Origin: Novosphingobium sp.
Lineage (GTDB): Bacteria > Pseudomonadota > Alphaproteobacteria > Sphingomonadales > Sphingomonadaceae
Assembly: GCF_024642085.1 (NCBI RefSeq)
Contig: NZ_JAHEBV010000002.1
Span: forward strand, 1 to 64,000
Length of the DNA stretch: 64,000 nucleotides
Reading direction: 5' to 3'
How positions within the stretch are numbered: position 1 is the stretch's first letter; each line of letters starts with the position of its first letter. Positions 1 through 8,281 of the stretch are shown piece after piece. The translations under genes and the position numbers were made by a program. The notes under the pieces were generated by a model. It had not been told where the DNA came from and ran no database searches. It saw only the letters and a list, made by a program, of their open reading frames with translations.

Positions 1-1066
1 TGATCTGCGCCTGCAACGCCGGATCATCCCGCAAAGTGGTTCCAAGTTCAGCCAGCGCTTCGGTAAACTGATTGCCCAGTCCGGCGCCGGGCTGGCGCAG
101 GCGTTTAATCATTCCGAGCCGTATTCGTTCCCATACGCCTTGCCACCAGCTTGCCACAGCGGGATTGGCCAGCACTTCGCCTTTCAGCCGCTCGACCGTG
201 GCGCGCATTTCCGGATCGTTCAAAAGTTTGTCGGCCAGGCTGGCAAGGCCTTCCTCGATCTTGTCGCGCAAGGGGTGTTCGGGATCGACCATAACTTCGG
301 CAAGCAGCTTGTAGAGCCCGTCAATCACCGAATTGGCCAACCTTTCGTCCAGCCCCGTCCAGCGCAGGACTCCATTGGCACGGTCATGAATGAGTTTTCG
401 GATCAGTTCTTCGTTGTCCTCCAGCGTCAGCCCCGTCCAGCGCACCAGCGCATCGATCACAGGCAGGTGGCGGCGATCGGCAATTGCAGCGGTAAGGAGC
501 TGCCCCAACAGCGGTGCGACTTCCAACTTGCCCACCTGACGCACCAGCCCGCCGCGCACCTGCACCCCCAGCCGTTCCGGATCGAGCGATTCGAGCAGCT
601 GCGCTCCCAGTTCCGCCGCCCCGGTACCGATGCGCGACCCTGCGGCTCCGCCTCCGGGTTCAGCCAGCCAGTTGCCGGCCGCACCCGCCAGGTTCATGCT
701 GTGCAGCCGCCGGGCAACGACCTGCGGGGTCAGGAAATATTCGCGCAGAAAGGCCGCCATCGTATCAGCGATGCGGTCCTTGTTTTCCGGGATGATGGCG
801 GTGTGCGGGATCGGCAGGCCCAGTGGGTGGCGGAACAGCGCCGTAACCGCGAACCAGTCTGCCATGCCGCCAATCATGCCCGCTTCGGCAAAGGCAAGAA
901 CATAGCCCCACGCCGGATGCAGGCCAAGAAATTGGCGCGCCACAAAATAAACCCCGGCCATGACTACCAACAGGCTGGTGGCGAACAACCGCATCCGCCG
1001 CGCCCGATCGACAAGCGGGATCGGAATGGTTCCGGGCAAGTGCTGGCTGGGAGTAGGTTGCGTCAC
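1..1066 (-). CDS. DUF445 family membrane protein (3' end beyond window)
   Basis: Missing from the ORF track because it runs off the left edge; I translated the minus strand by hand. It opens VTQPTPSQHLPG, has one hydrophobic segment near residues 32-55, then the DUF445-type motif GMIGGMADWFAVTALFRHPLG and PHTAIIPENKDRIAD. The rest is a long, mostly helical domain. DUF445 proteins (YjiN-like) are membrane-anchored and of unknown function. The GTG start overlaps the stop of the RND pump gene by 4 bp (GTGA), so it is probably translated with the efflux operon. About 355 codons are visible; the C-terminus is outside the window. Confidence 0.85.
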   Translation of the reverse strand, partial: MTQPTPSQHLPGTIPIPLVDRARRMRLFATSLLVVMAGVYFVARQFLGLHPAWGYVLAFAEAGMIGGMADWFAVTALFRHPLGLPIPHTAIIPENKDRIADTMAAFLREYFLTPQVVARRLHSMNLAGAAGNWLAEPGGGAAGSRIGTGAAELGAQLLESLDPERLGVQVRGGLVRQVGKLEVAPLLGQLLTAAIADRRHLPVIDALVRWTGLTLEDNEELIRKLIHDRANGVLRWTGLDERLANSVIDGLYKLLAEVMVDPEHPLRDKIEEGLASLADKLLNDPEMRATVERLKGEVLANPAVASWWQGVWERIRLGMIKRLRQPGAGLGNQFTEALAELGTTLRDDPALQAQI

Positions 1067-4000
1067 TCGGCCGGTAATGGCCCGGATTGTCCGCCAAGGC
1101 GAGTCGCCGGTACGGTTGCAGGAATTTCGGTTTGTGGGCGGGGCTCGCGGGGTTCGCCTTCGGCATCACCCGGCTGGTAGGTCAGGAGTCGGGTGCGCAG
1201 CCACGGGCCGATCCGCTTTTCGAGGCCGTCAGCAAGGCTGAAGCCCGCTGGAACGATAATCAGAGTGAGGACGGTCGATACAACCAGGCCGCCCATCACT
1301 ACCGTTCCCATCGGCGCGCGCCATGCGCCGTCACCCGACAGCGAAAGTGCGGTCGGAACCATCCCTGCGGTCATCGCCACGGTGGTCATCACGATTGGTT
1401 GCGCGCGCTTGTGCCCGGCATCCTTGATCGCCTGCAGCTTGGGCACGCCGCGTGCCATCTCCTCGATCGCGAAGTCGATCAGCAGGATCGAGTTCTTGGC
1501 GACAATACCCAACAGCATCAGCAAACCGATGTAGACCGGCATCGATATCGGCTGGCCGATCAGGACCAAGGCCAAAAGACCGCCCAGAGGGGCGAGCAGC
1601 AGCGATGTCATGTTGACCAGCGGCGACACGAAGCGGTGATAAAGCAGCACCAGCACCGCAAAGACCAGCAGGATGCCAGAAATGACGGCATAGATGAAGT
1701 TCATCACCAATTCGCCCTGCCATTTCTCGTCGCCTACAGGGGCGTTTGAAACCCCTTGCGGCAAGTTCTTCATGATCGGCAAGGCCTGAATTTTTTCCGT
1801 GACTGTGCCCTTGACCGCTCCTTCGGCCAGGTCGGCGCCAACAAAGATCCGGCGCGATTGGTTGTAGCGTTGAATCTGCGTGGGGCCGGCACCAAAGGTT
1901 ACTTCCGCCACCCGGCTGAGCGGTACCGATCCGCCGGTCGCCGTGGGCACCGGCAGGTTCTGGATCGTCGCAATGTCGCGCCGCGCTTCGCGGGGCAGGA
2001 TTACCCGGATCGGTACCTGTCGGTTGCTGAGCGAGAACTTGGCCGCATTCTGATCAATCTCACCCTGCGTTGCAATGCGGATCGCCTGGCTGAGTGACGC
2101 TGTTGTCACACCGAGCTGGGCGGCAATGTCGAGGCGCGGGATGATGACCAGTTCGGGCCGCTTCATGTCCGCGGCGATGCGCGGCGCGACGACGCCGACC
2201 ACATCGTGCATCTGGTCAGCCAAGGTCTGAGCTGTTTTCTGCAGCAGGTCCGGGTCGCTGCCCGACAGCATGACCGAGATATCGCGACCGGTGCCGAACC
2301 CCCCCGATTGCGAGGCAAAAGTGACACGCGCATCAGGGATTGCAGCCAGTGCGGGGGCCAGACGACGCTCGAACTCGATCGAAGTTGTTTCGCGTTCTGC
2401 CTTCAGCGTGATGAACAGCCGCGCATTTCCTTCGCGCACACGTTCCATCACCCGTTCAACTTCGGGTTGCCCGCCAATCAGGGCTTCGACCTTGTCGGCG
2501 ATGAGCAAGGTCTGCTCGATCGTTGTTCCGGGAACTGTCTCGATATTTATCCGGCTGGAATCGTCGTTGATCGTCGGTTGGAACTGCTGCGGGATGTTGG
2601 TTAGCAGCGCAAAGGTGAGCACCAGCGCGACGAGGCCCATGCCAAACGCCCAAACGCGGTGATCGCCTTTCAGTCGCGCACCCACACGTGCCTTGAAATA
2701 CGCGTGGTATCGGCCAAGTCCGCCGCCCAATTTGCCCGCAAGCCGGCTGAGCAAAGCGCCGGCGGCAAAGGCGGCGACGATCATGACCAATAGGGTCAGC
2801 GGTACGCGGATCAGCGCGGAAAGCTCAAGCGGGGCCAGCACCTTGGTCAAGCCCATCCGACCGGCCAGGGCGGCGATCACCGAAACAACTATCAGAACCA
2901 GTTCGAACAGGTAATAGGCCCAATACCCGCGTTGACGCTCAACCCGGGCGCGAATGGCCTCGGCCTTCGAGGTATCAAGCGTCCACGAAAGCACGCGGGT
3001 GTAAAAGTCCATCATGCGGCCTTCGCCGTGGCTTTCCTCTCCGTGAGACTTGAGGAAATAGGCCGCGACCATCGGCGTTATCATGCGCGCGACAGCCAGT
3101 GATACCAGAACTGCGGCGACGATCGTCAGGCCGAAGTTTTTGAAGAACTGCCCCGAAATGCCCGGCATCAGGCCAACCGGCAGGAAAACCGCGACGATAC
3201 ACATCGTGGTCGCCACCACCGCCAGGCCGATTTCGTCAGCCGCATCAATGGACGCCTGATAAGCTGTCTTGCCCATGCGCATGTGGCGCACGATGTTTTC
3301 GATCTCGACGATGGCATCGTCGACCAGCACGCCTGCAACCAGACTGAGTGCCAACAGCGAGAGGCTGTTGAGGTTGAACCCCATCAGGCTCATGAACCAG
3401 AAGGTCGGTATCGCCGACAAGGGGATCGCGATTGCGCTGATGATCGTAGCGCGCCAATCGCGCAGGAAGAAAAACACCACGATGATCGCAAGGACGGCGC
3501 CTTCGATCATCGCTTCGAGCGAACTGTGATATTGGTCCTTGGTATATTTTACGCTGGTATAAAGCTGAGTGAAGTGGATCCCCGGGTTTTCCTTCTTCAG
3601 CTTGTCGATCTCGGCAATTGCGCCGTCGTAGACCGTCACATCGGAAGCACCCTTGGCGCGCTCGATCCCGAAAGTCACAACCTGGCGCCCTGCCATCTTC
3701 GCGATCGAAGTCTGTTCGGAATAGCCGTCCGACACGGCAGCTACGTCGCTAAGCCGCACAGTCCTGCCGCCACTGAGCGCGACCTGGGTCTGCGACAACG
3801 CATAGGCATCCCGGGCATTGCCCAGCACGCGCACCGACTGGCGCGAACCGGCGATTTCTGCGCGTCCGCCGGCAGCATCGACATTGACCTGGCGGAGTGC
3901 AGCGTTGACCTGGCTTGCCGTGACACCCAGGGACTGCATCCGCGCCGGATCGAGTACGACACGGATTTCACGGTCAACCCCGCCAGCACGTTCGACCGAG

Positions 4001-4527
4001 GCCATCCCGCTTACACCGAGCAGCCGCTTGGCTACGGTATCGTCGACAAACCAGCTGAGCTGTTCCATCGTCATGTCATCGGCGCTGACCGCGAAATAGC
4101 CGATTGGGCCGTTGCCGCCGATTTCGACCTTTGAAATCTGTGGTTCGAGAATGCCGTCGGGAAGACTTCCGCGAATCTGGTCAATCGCGTTCTTGACGTC
4201 GCTGGTTGCCTCGATCGTGTTGGTCCCGATGGCGAACTGAACGAAAGTATTGCTGGCACCTTCGCTGGCGGTCGACTGGATTTCATCGACCCCGTTGATT
4301 GATCGGATTGCCGCTTCGACCTTTTGCGTGATCTGTGTTTCGATCTCGCGCGGTGCTGCGCCGGGCTGCGCAATCGTGACGTTGACAGCGGGAAAGTCGA
4401 TGTCCGGATTGTCGTTCACATCCATCCGGCTGAACGAGACGACGCCGGCCAGGAGCAAGCCGATGAACAGCACGATCGGAATGATCGGGTTGCGGATCGA
4501 CCAGGCAGAAATGTTACGAAAGTTCAC
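1063..4527 (-). CDS. RND efflux pump permease, AcrB/MexB superfamily
   Basis: Proton-driven inner-membrane transporter of a tripartite efflux system, 1154 aa. The N-terminus (RNPIIPIVLFIGLLL) is the typical TM1. The proton-relay acidic pair is in VLVDDAIVEIENI (about D403/D404) and the TM10 lysine in VAKNSILLIDF (about K1011). It is roughly 100 aa longer than classical AcrB. The excess lies at about residues 520-615, between the two halves, and contains two extra hydrophobic stretches. The GTG start follows GAGGGG at good spacing, 11 bp after the adaptor gene. It is a drug/hydrophobe-type exporter rather than a metal pump by overall look; the substrate cannot be told. No outer-membrane channel gene is adjacent. 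Confidence 0.93.
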   Translation of the reverse strand: MNFRNISAWSIRNPIIPIVLFIGLLLAGVVSFSRMDVNDNPDIDFPAVNVTIAQPGAAPREIETQITQKVEAAIRSINGVDEIQSTASEGASNTFVQFAIGTNTIEATSDVKNAIDQIRGSLPDGILEPQISKVEIGGNGPIGYFAVSADDMTMEQLSWFVDDTVAKRLLGVSGMASVERAGGVDREIRVVLDPARMQSLGVTASQVNAALRQVNVDAAGGRAEIAGSRQSVRVLGNARDAYALSQTQVALSGGRTVRLSDVAAVSDGYSEQTSIAKMAGRQVVTFGIERAKGASDVTVYDGAIAEIDKLKKENPGIHFTQLYTSVKYTKDQYHSSLEAMIEGAVLAIIVVFFFLRDWRATIISAIAIPLSAIPTFWFMSLMGFNLNSLSLLALSLVAGVLVDDAIVEIENIVRHMRMGKTAYQASIDAADEIGLAVVATTMCIVAVFLPVGLMPGISGQFFKNFGLTIVAAVLVSLAVARMITPMVAAYFLKSHGEESHGEGRMMDFYTRVLSWTLDTSKAEAIRARVERQRGYWAYYLFELVLIVVSVIAALAGRMGLTKVLAPLELSALIRVPLTLLVMIVAAFAAGALLSRLAGKLGGGLGRYHAYFKARVGARLKGDHRVWAFGMGLVALVLTFALLTNIPQQFQPTINDDSSRINIETVPGTTIEQTLLIADKVEALIGGQPEVERVMERVREGNARLFITLKAERETTSIEFERRLAPALAAIPDARVTFASQSGGFGTGRDISVMLSGSDPDLLQKTAQTLADQMHDVVGVVAPRIAADMKRPELVIIPRLDIAAQLGVTTASLSQAIRIATQGEIDQNAAKFSLSNRQVPIRVILPREARRDIATIQNLPVPTATGGSVPLSRVAEVTFGAGPTQIQRYNQSRRIFVGADLAEGAVKGTVTEKIQALPIMKNLPQGVSNAPVGDEKWQGELVMNFIYAVISGILLVFAVLVLLYHRFVSPLVNMTSLLLAPLGGLLALVLIGQPISMPVYIGLLMLLGIVAKNSILLIDFAIEEMARGVPKLQAIKDAGHKRAQPIVMTTVAMTAGMVPTALSLSGDGAWRAPMGTVVMGGLVVSTVLTLIIVPAGFSLADGLEKRIGPWLRTRLLTYQPGDAEGEPREPRPQTEIPATVPATRLGGQSGPLPAE

Positions 4528-4538
4528 GCCAGGACCCC

Positions 4539-5726
4539 TCAGTTGGCCTTGGCCGCTTGCGGCTTGACCGTATCTCCCGGATTGAGGAATCCGCCAGCGC
4601 GCAGCACGACCCGTTCTGCACCGTTCAAGCCTTCGATCACCGCGACGCCCTGGCCTGTGACCAGTCCGGTTTTGACAGCGCGGCGCCGGACCTTGTTGGC
4701 ACTGTCAACGACATAGACATAGCGCCCCTTGTCATCAGACAGGATCGCCGATTCGGGCAGGAGCGGGGCCACGAGCGAGCCAGCATTGATCACTGCGCCG
4801 GCGAAGCCGCCAGGTCGCAGTTCAGGGGCATAGGCCAAGGCGATACGCGCGGTGCCCTGCCGCGATTGGGGATCGATTACCGGCGCAACCTGCCAGATTT
4901 GTCCGCCGAAGGTGCGGTCCGATCCGACAGGTGTGACTTCGGCTGAAACTCCAGTTGCCAGTTTGGCAAGATCAATTTCGCCGACCTGGGCCAGCAATTC
5001 CATCTCGCCGCCCTTCGCGATACTGAACAGCACGCCCGATCCGCCGCTGACTACCTGACCCGGTTCAACCCGCCGCTCCAGTACCAGACCAGCGGCCGGC
5101 GCAACCACGTTGAGCCGCGCGGACTGCGCCCGCAGTACGCCCAACTGCGCGCCGGCAACGCGAACCTGAGCATAGGCCCCGTCACGGGTAGCGCGCAAAC
5201 GATCGACGTCGGCCTTCGAAATGAAGCCCTTGTCGACCAGCTTAAGCGCGCGCTGATAATTGGCTTCAGCCAAATCGGCATTGGCCCGCGCTACCTGGAC
5301 TTGTGCGCCCTGACTGGCTTGCTGCTGGACCTGTACCGAACGGTCGATGATCGCCAGGACCTGGCCCTGGCGGACCCACTGGCCAGGTTCAACCAGGACG
5401 CGGACGATTTGCCCGCCTTCGCCCGGTATGCCCACTGGCAATGCGCGCCGTGCCGCCAGCGTGCCCGTAGCGTTGATCTGGCCGGCTATTGTACCGCTGC
5501 CGGGCGAAACCACGCTGACGACAGGAACCTGCGCCTTTGCCGCGTTGGCGCCTTCGCCTGCGCCTCCACTTCTGGTCAGGAACCACACGCCCACGATCAC
5601 CGCCAGGACAGCCACTATGCCCGCAATCACCAGGATACGGCTACGGCGGTCAGCGTCACCAAGCAGCGGATTACGCTCATCGCTCAATGCAGTGTCGTCA
5701 CTGCTGATCCGCGTGTCGAAGTTCAT
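4539..5726 (-). CDS. RND efflux periplasmic adaptor (membrane fusion protein)
   Basis: Periplasmic adaptor, 395 aa, linking the downstream pump to an outer-membrane channel. It has a cytoplasmic N-tail, one membrane segment near residues 30-50 (RILVIAGIVAVLAVIVGVWFL), a lipoyl/barrel-sandwich half (VLVEPGQWVRQGQVLA), a coiled-coil hairpin with ANYQRALKLVDKGFISKADVD, the second lipoyl half (VVAPAAGLVLERRVEPGQVV) and beta-barrel and membrane-proximal domains. That is the HlyD/AcrA domain order. It is anchored by a TM helix rather than a lipobox. First gene of the operon adaptor-pump-DUF445; a dyad-symmetry element lies about 40-80 bp upstream. Confidence 0.93.
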   Translation of the reverse strand: MNFDTRISSDDTALSDERNPLLGDADRRSRILVIAGIVAVLAVIVGVWFLTRSGGAGEGANAAKAQVPVVSVVSPGSGTIAGQINATGTLAARRALPVGIPGEGGQIVRVLVEPGQWVRQGQVLAIIDRSVQVQQQASQGAQVQVARANADLAEANYQRALKLVDKGFISKADVDRLRATRDGAYAQVRVAGAQLGVLRAQSARLNVVAPAAGLVLERRVEPGQVVSGGSGVLFSIAKGGEMELLAQVGEIDLAKLATGVSAEVTPVGSDRTFGGQIWQVAPVIDPQSRQGTARIALAYAPELRPGGFAGAVINAGSLVAPLLPESAILSDDKGRYVYVVDSANKVRRRAVKTGLVTGQGVAVIEGLNGAERVVLRAGGFLNPGDTVKPQAAKAN

Positions 5727-5766
5727 TATCCAATGCGCCTTTAGTCTGGTCCGCGGTCCATATCGC

Positions 5767-5808
5767 CATGGTACAGTGAATTGCGGGGGTTTGCCACTGT
5801 GTTACATG
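5767..5808. promoter_or_regulatory. Operator-like dyad upstream of RND operon
   Basis: Inverted repeat ACAGTG (5773-5778) N16 CACTGT (5795-5800), flanked by CATG on both outer sides (5767-5770 and 5805-5808). It lies 41-82 bp upstream of the adaptor ATG in the only non-coding DNA before this efflux operon. Operators of TetR- or MarR-type efflux repressors often sit at such positions, but no regulator gene is adjacent. Function is inferred from symmetry and location only. Confidence 0.4.
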
Positions 5809-5860
5809 GCTATATCACCTTCGCCGACTAATCAAGAGTTACGCGGTGAAGATGACACAA

Positions 5861-5886
5861 CGGCCCGGCGCATAAGCGCCGGGCCG
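5861..5886 (-). terminator. GC-rich hairpin downstream of GlsB-like gene
   Basis: Perfect 11-bp stem CGGCCCGGCGC / GCGCCGGGCCG with a 4-nt loop. It lies 72 bp past the stop of the GlsB-like gene and before the RND adaptor gene, both on the minus strand. The following minus-strand sequence (TTGTGTCATCTT) is only mildly T-rich, so terminator activity is likely but not certain. Confidence 0.55.
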
Positions 5887-5957
5887 CAGCGAGGCAATAG
5901 ACGGCTCGGCAGACTGCCGAATGGCTTCGGCAAACAGCGTTGGCCGCAGCTAAGACC

Positions 5958-6230
5958 TTAGCGAACGCGTCCGCGTCGCACCAGGTTGACGATAGCCAAT
6001 AAAATGATCGCACCGATGAACGCAGTCAGCAAGGTCATCGGATCGAACGCATCGCCGCGCAGGTGCCCGCCGCCGAAAAACCGGCCCAGCAGGAATCGGC
6101 CAAGGATCGAGCCAAGGCAGCCGACGATTACATTGGCTATCATGCCCATCGAGGCATCGCGGTTCATGACCATGCTGGCCAACCAGCCGATAATGCCGCC
6201 CACGACCAGGGCGATGATGAGATTGATCAT
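5958..6230 (-). CDS. GlsB/YeaQ/YmgE-like stress membrane protein
   Basis: Small inner-membrane protein of 90 aa with three hydrophobic helices and glycine-rich faces: MINLIIALVVGGIIGWLAS, then a middle helix with NVIVGCLGSILGRFLLGR, then a C-terminal helix ILLAIVNLVRRG. This pattern is the transglycosylase-associated/GlsB family, often induced by stress; its biochemical role is unknown. The track ORF starts 18 codons earlier, but AAAAAGGGGAGAG just before the internal ATG marks the real start. Probably monocistronic, with hairpins on both sides. Confidence 0.85.
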   Translation of the reverse strand: MINLIIALVVGGIIGWLASMVMNRDASMGMIANVIVGCLGSILGRFLLGRFFGGGHLRGDAFDPMTLLTAFIGAIILLAIVNLVRRGRVR

Positions 6231-6292
6231 GTTGAGACTCTCCCCTTTTTTCCAAGCCGATCGCTTGCGGCCCACTGCGCACAAAACGAAAC

Positions 6293-6323
6293 GACCGGCC
6301 CGAGACTAGGCCGGGCCGGCCGT
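6293..6323 (-). terminator. Hairpin terminator after sciP-like gene
   Basis: On the minus strand the sequence forms a stem of GGCCGGCCCG against CGGGCCGGTC with a short CCTAGTCT loop, followed by GTTTCGTTTTG. It begins about 30 bp past the DUF1153 stop and before the GlsB-like gene. GC-rich stem plus T-rich tail is consistent with intrinsic termination. Confidence 0.55.
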
Positions 6324-6350
6324 TCGCGAAAGGGTGATTCTAAATTGCGG

Positions 6351-6650
6351 TCAGTACTTGAATTGACGCTCGTACAAGTCGCGATAATGCTGCAGCCGGG
6401 TTACCCGCAGGCCTTGCATTCCCGAGCGGTCGACTGCCCGCTGCCACGAAGCGAACTCTTCCAGCGTCAGGCTGTAGCGCTCGCACACTTCGTCAATCGT
6501 CAAGAGGCCGCCGTTGACCGCCGCGACTACCTCTGCCTTGCGGCGCACGACCCACCGGGTGGTTTCGGGCGCAGGCAGCGATTCGATCGTCAGCGGCTCA
6601 CCAAGCGGGCCAATTACCATCGCAGGTCGGATTTTCTGGTTCTCGATCAT
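6351..6650 (-). CDS. sciP: SciP-like DUF1153 cell-cycle regulator
   Basis: Small 99-aa protein carrying the DUF1153 signature: VIGPLGEPLTIESLPAPET, then RWVVRRKAEVVAAVNGGLLT, then a helix-turn-helix-like stretch EVCERYSLTLEEFASWQ. In Caulobacter, SciP is the DUF1153 protein that represses CtrA-activated genes in G1 cells; that role is known for the family and only inferred here. Length and domain span match the family. The gene starts 2 bp after the stop of a small unknown ORF, and its AAGGA ribosome site overlaps that stop (AAGGATAACAATG), so the two are almost surely co-transcribed. A terminator-like hairpin follows. Confidence 0.88.
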   Translation of the reverse strand: MIENQKIRPAMVIGPLGEPLTIESLPAPETTRWVVRRKAEVVAAVNGGLLTIDEVCERYSLTLEEFASWQRAVDRSGMQGLRVTRLQHYRDLYERQFKY

Positions 6651-6652
6651 TG

Positions 6653-6970
6653 TTATCCTTGGCCGCCGCGAGCGGCATGTTCGGCGACAGCGCCATCCAT
6701 GCCAGCGGCTCCTTTGCGAACTGCTAAATCATTTGGGTTAACGACAGGTGCACCCCAGTGGGCGCCGGTTTGAATATTCACCCACTGCGCAAATGCGCCC
6801 GGCTTGATGCGGCCCTGCGATTCGCAGCGCGACAGCTCGCGCCGCGCCGAATGGCCAGCGGCAAGACGGGTTTGCAGCGCGTACCAGTCGATCGCACCGC
6901 TCGGACGCGGCATTTCACCGGTCTTAAGGCGCGCCCGAAGGCTGGTCATCAGGTCGGATGCGTACTCCAT
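6653..6970 (-). CDS. Hypothetical protein upstream of sciP
   Basis: A 105-aa basic protein that I do not recognise. It begins with a predicted helix (DLMTSLRARLKTGEMPRP), continues with DWYALQTRLAAGHSARREL, and ends in a low-complexity Gly/Ala tail. There is no signal peptide or membrane segment. The stop is 2 bp before sciP and supplies part of its ribosome site, so the pair forms an operon. I see no strong Shine-Dalgarno before the first ATG; the internal ATG (MTSLRARL, 21 bp downstream) is an alternative. A small DNA- or protein-binding role alongside SciP is only a guess. Confidence 0.6.
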   Translation of the reverse strand: MEYASDLMTSLRARLKTGEMPRPSGAIDWYALQTRLAAGHSARRELSRCESQGRIKPGAFAQWVNIQTGAHWGAPVVNPNDLAVRKGAAGMDGAVAEHAARGGQG

Positions 6971-7107
6971 GTTCGGCGTCTTAGACCGCCACTCGTCAAA
7001 ATCGGGTAAAGCCCTGTTTTACCTGCCGGTCATATTACTTACCGAATTGCATCACGGCCGCACCAAGCTGCGCACCATAGAGCGTATTTCCCTTCGCGCC
7101 GCGCTGC

Positions 7108-8271
7108 GTGTATGGGCGGCGCGCGATGATGCAGCAGCTTGCCAATCTTGACCTTGCGGACCTGTTCCAGCTTTCTTCGCCCTTGGCGGGCAAGCGAATC
7201 GTCGTTGCGATGTCGGGCGGGGTCGACAGTTCGGTGGTGGCTGCACTGGCTGCACGCAGCGGCGCCGAAACCATCGGTATCACGCTCCAGCTTTACGATT
7301 ATGGCGCCGCGACCGGCCGCAAGGGGGCTTGCTGCGCCGGCGACGATATTCGCGATGCGCGCGCCGTATCAGACCGGCTGGGTATCACCCACTACGTCTT
7401 CGACCATGAAAGCGCCTTTCGCGAAGACGTAGTTGAACGCTTTGCCGATGACTATCTGGCTGGCCGCACCCCGATCCCCTGCATCCGTTGCAACATGGGG
7501 CCCAAGTTTACCGACCTTCTGCGCATGGCGCGCGAACTGGGTGCGGATTGCCTGGCAACCGGTCACTACGTCCGCCGCGTAGTGGGCGCAGCGGGACCGG
7601 AATTGCACCGCGCGCTCGATCCTGCACGTGACCAGTCCTATTTTCTCTATGGCACAACCGAGGCGCAGCTCGATTTTCTGCGCTTTCCGCTGGGCGGTCT
7701 GCCCAAATCTGCGGTCCGCCAGATTGCTGACGCCGAAGGTCTGCGCGTCGCCGCCAAACCCGACAGCCAGGACATCTGCTTTGTCCCCGATGGCGACTAT
7801 GCCAAAATTGTCCGGGCGGTGAGGCCCGAAGGCGTCCGGCCGGGCGAGATAGTCCATGCCGAAACCGGAGCGGTATTGGGCAGCCATGCCGGGATCATCC
7901 ATTTCACCGTCGGCCAGCGCCGGGGGCTGGAGATCGGCGGCCAGCCCGAACCGCTCTATGTGACCGGCATCGATGCGGCGCAACACCGCGTGCTGGTCGG
8001 CCCAAAGCGGCTGCTGGGCGTGGCCAGCGCGGCGATCAGCGACACTAACCGGATTGGTCTGCTGCCCGATGTTCCGCTCAGCGCAAAGGTACGCTCGTTG
8101 GCCAGGCCAGTGCCCATCACGCTTGAGGGGCCTCTGGGCGAAGGCGCGGACACCACGATTCGTTTTGCCCAGGCCGAATACGGCGTCGCCCCTGGCCAGG
8201 CCGCGGTAATCTATGCCGGGGAACGGGTGGTCGGCGGGGGCTGGATCGAAGCGACCCAGCCCGCCACCTGA
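7108..8271 (+). CDS. mnmA: tRNA-specific 2-thiouridylase MnmA
   Basis: Cytoplasmic enzyme that adds sulfur to uridine 34 of tRNAs for Glu, Gln and Lys, using ATP and persulfide sulfur; 387 aa. The PP-loop SGGVDSS is at residues 36-42. The first catalytic cysteine is in TPIPCIRCN (C128 by alignment with family positions) and the second in SQDICF (about C224). The C-terminal barrel has [10 protein letters not shown] and [15 protein letters not shown]. The N-terminus is about 25 residues longer than in E. coli, which is common in alphaproteobacteria; starts at residues 7-8 (MM) are possible and no strong ribosome site discriminates. Convergent with the prohibitin-like gene, 10 bp apart. Confidence 0.95.
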   Translation: MYGRRAMMQQLANLDLADLFQLSSPLAGKRIVVAMSGGVDSSVVAALAARSGAETIGITLQLYDYGAATGRKGACCAGDDIRDARAVSDRLGITHYVFDHESAFREDVVERFADDYLAGRTPIPCIRCNMGPKFTDLLRMARELGADCLATGHYVRRVVGAAGPELHRALDPARDQSYFLYGTTEAQLDFLRFPLGGLPKSAVRQIADAEGLRVAAKPDSQDICFVPDGDYAKIVRAVRPEGVRPGEIVHAETGAVLGSHAGIIHFTVGQRRGLEIGGQPEPLYVTGIDAAQHRVLVGPKRLLGVASAAISDTNRIGLLPDVPLSAKVRSLARPVPITLEGPLGEGADTTIRFAQAEYGVAPGQAAVIYAGERVVGGGWIEATQPAT

Positions 8272-8281
8272 CACCAGCGCC

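Noticed and set aside
140-1180. 346-aa plus-strand ORF
   Set aside because: Antisense shadow of the DUF445 gene; sequence composition is low-quality (His/Gln/Arg-rich) and the minus-strand frame gives a recognised family.
3283-4134. 283-aa plus-strand ORF
   Set aside because: Antisense to the RND pump gene, which is a full, motif-bearing protein. Shadow ORF in GC-rich DNA.
7369-8274. 301-aa minus-strand ORF
   Set aside because: Antisense shadow of mnmA.
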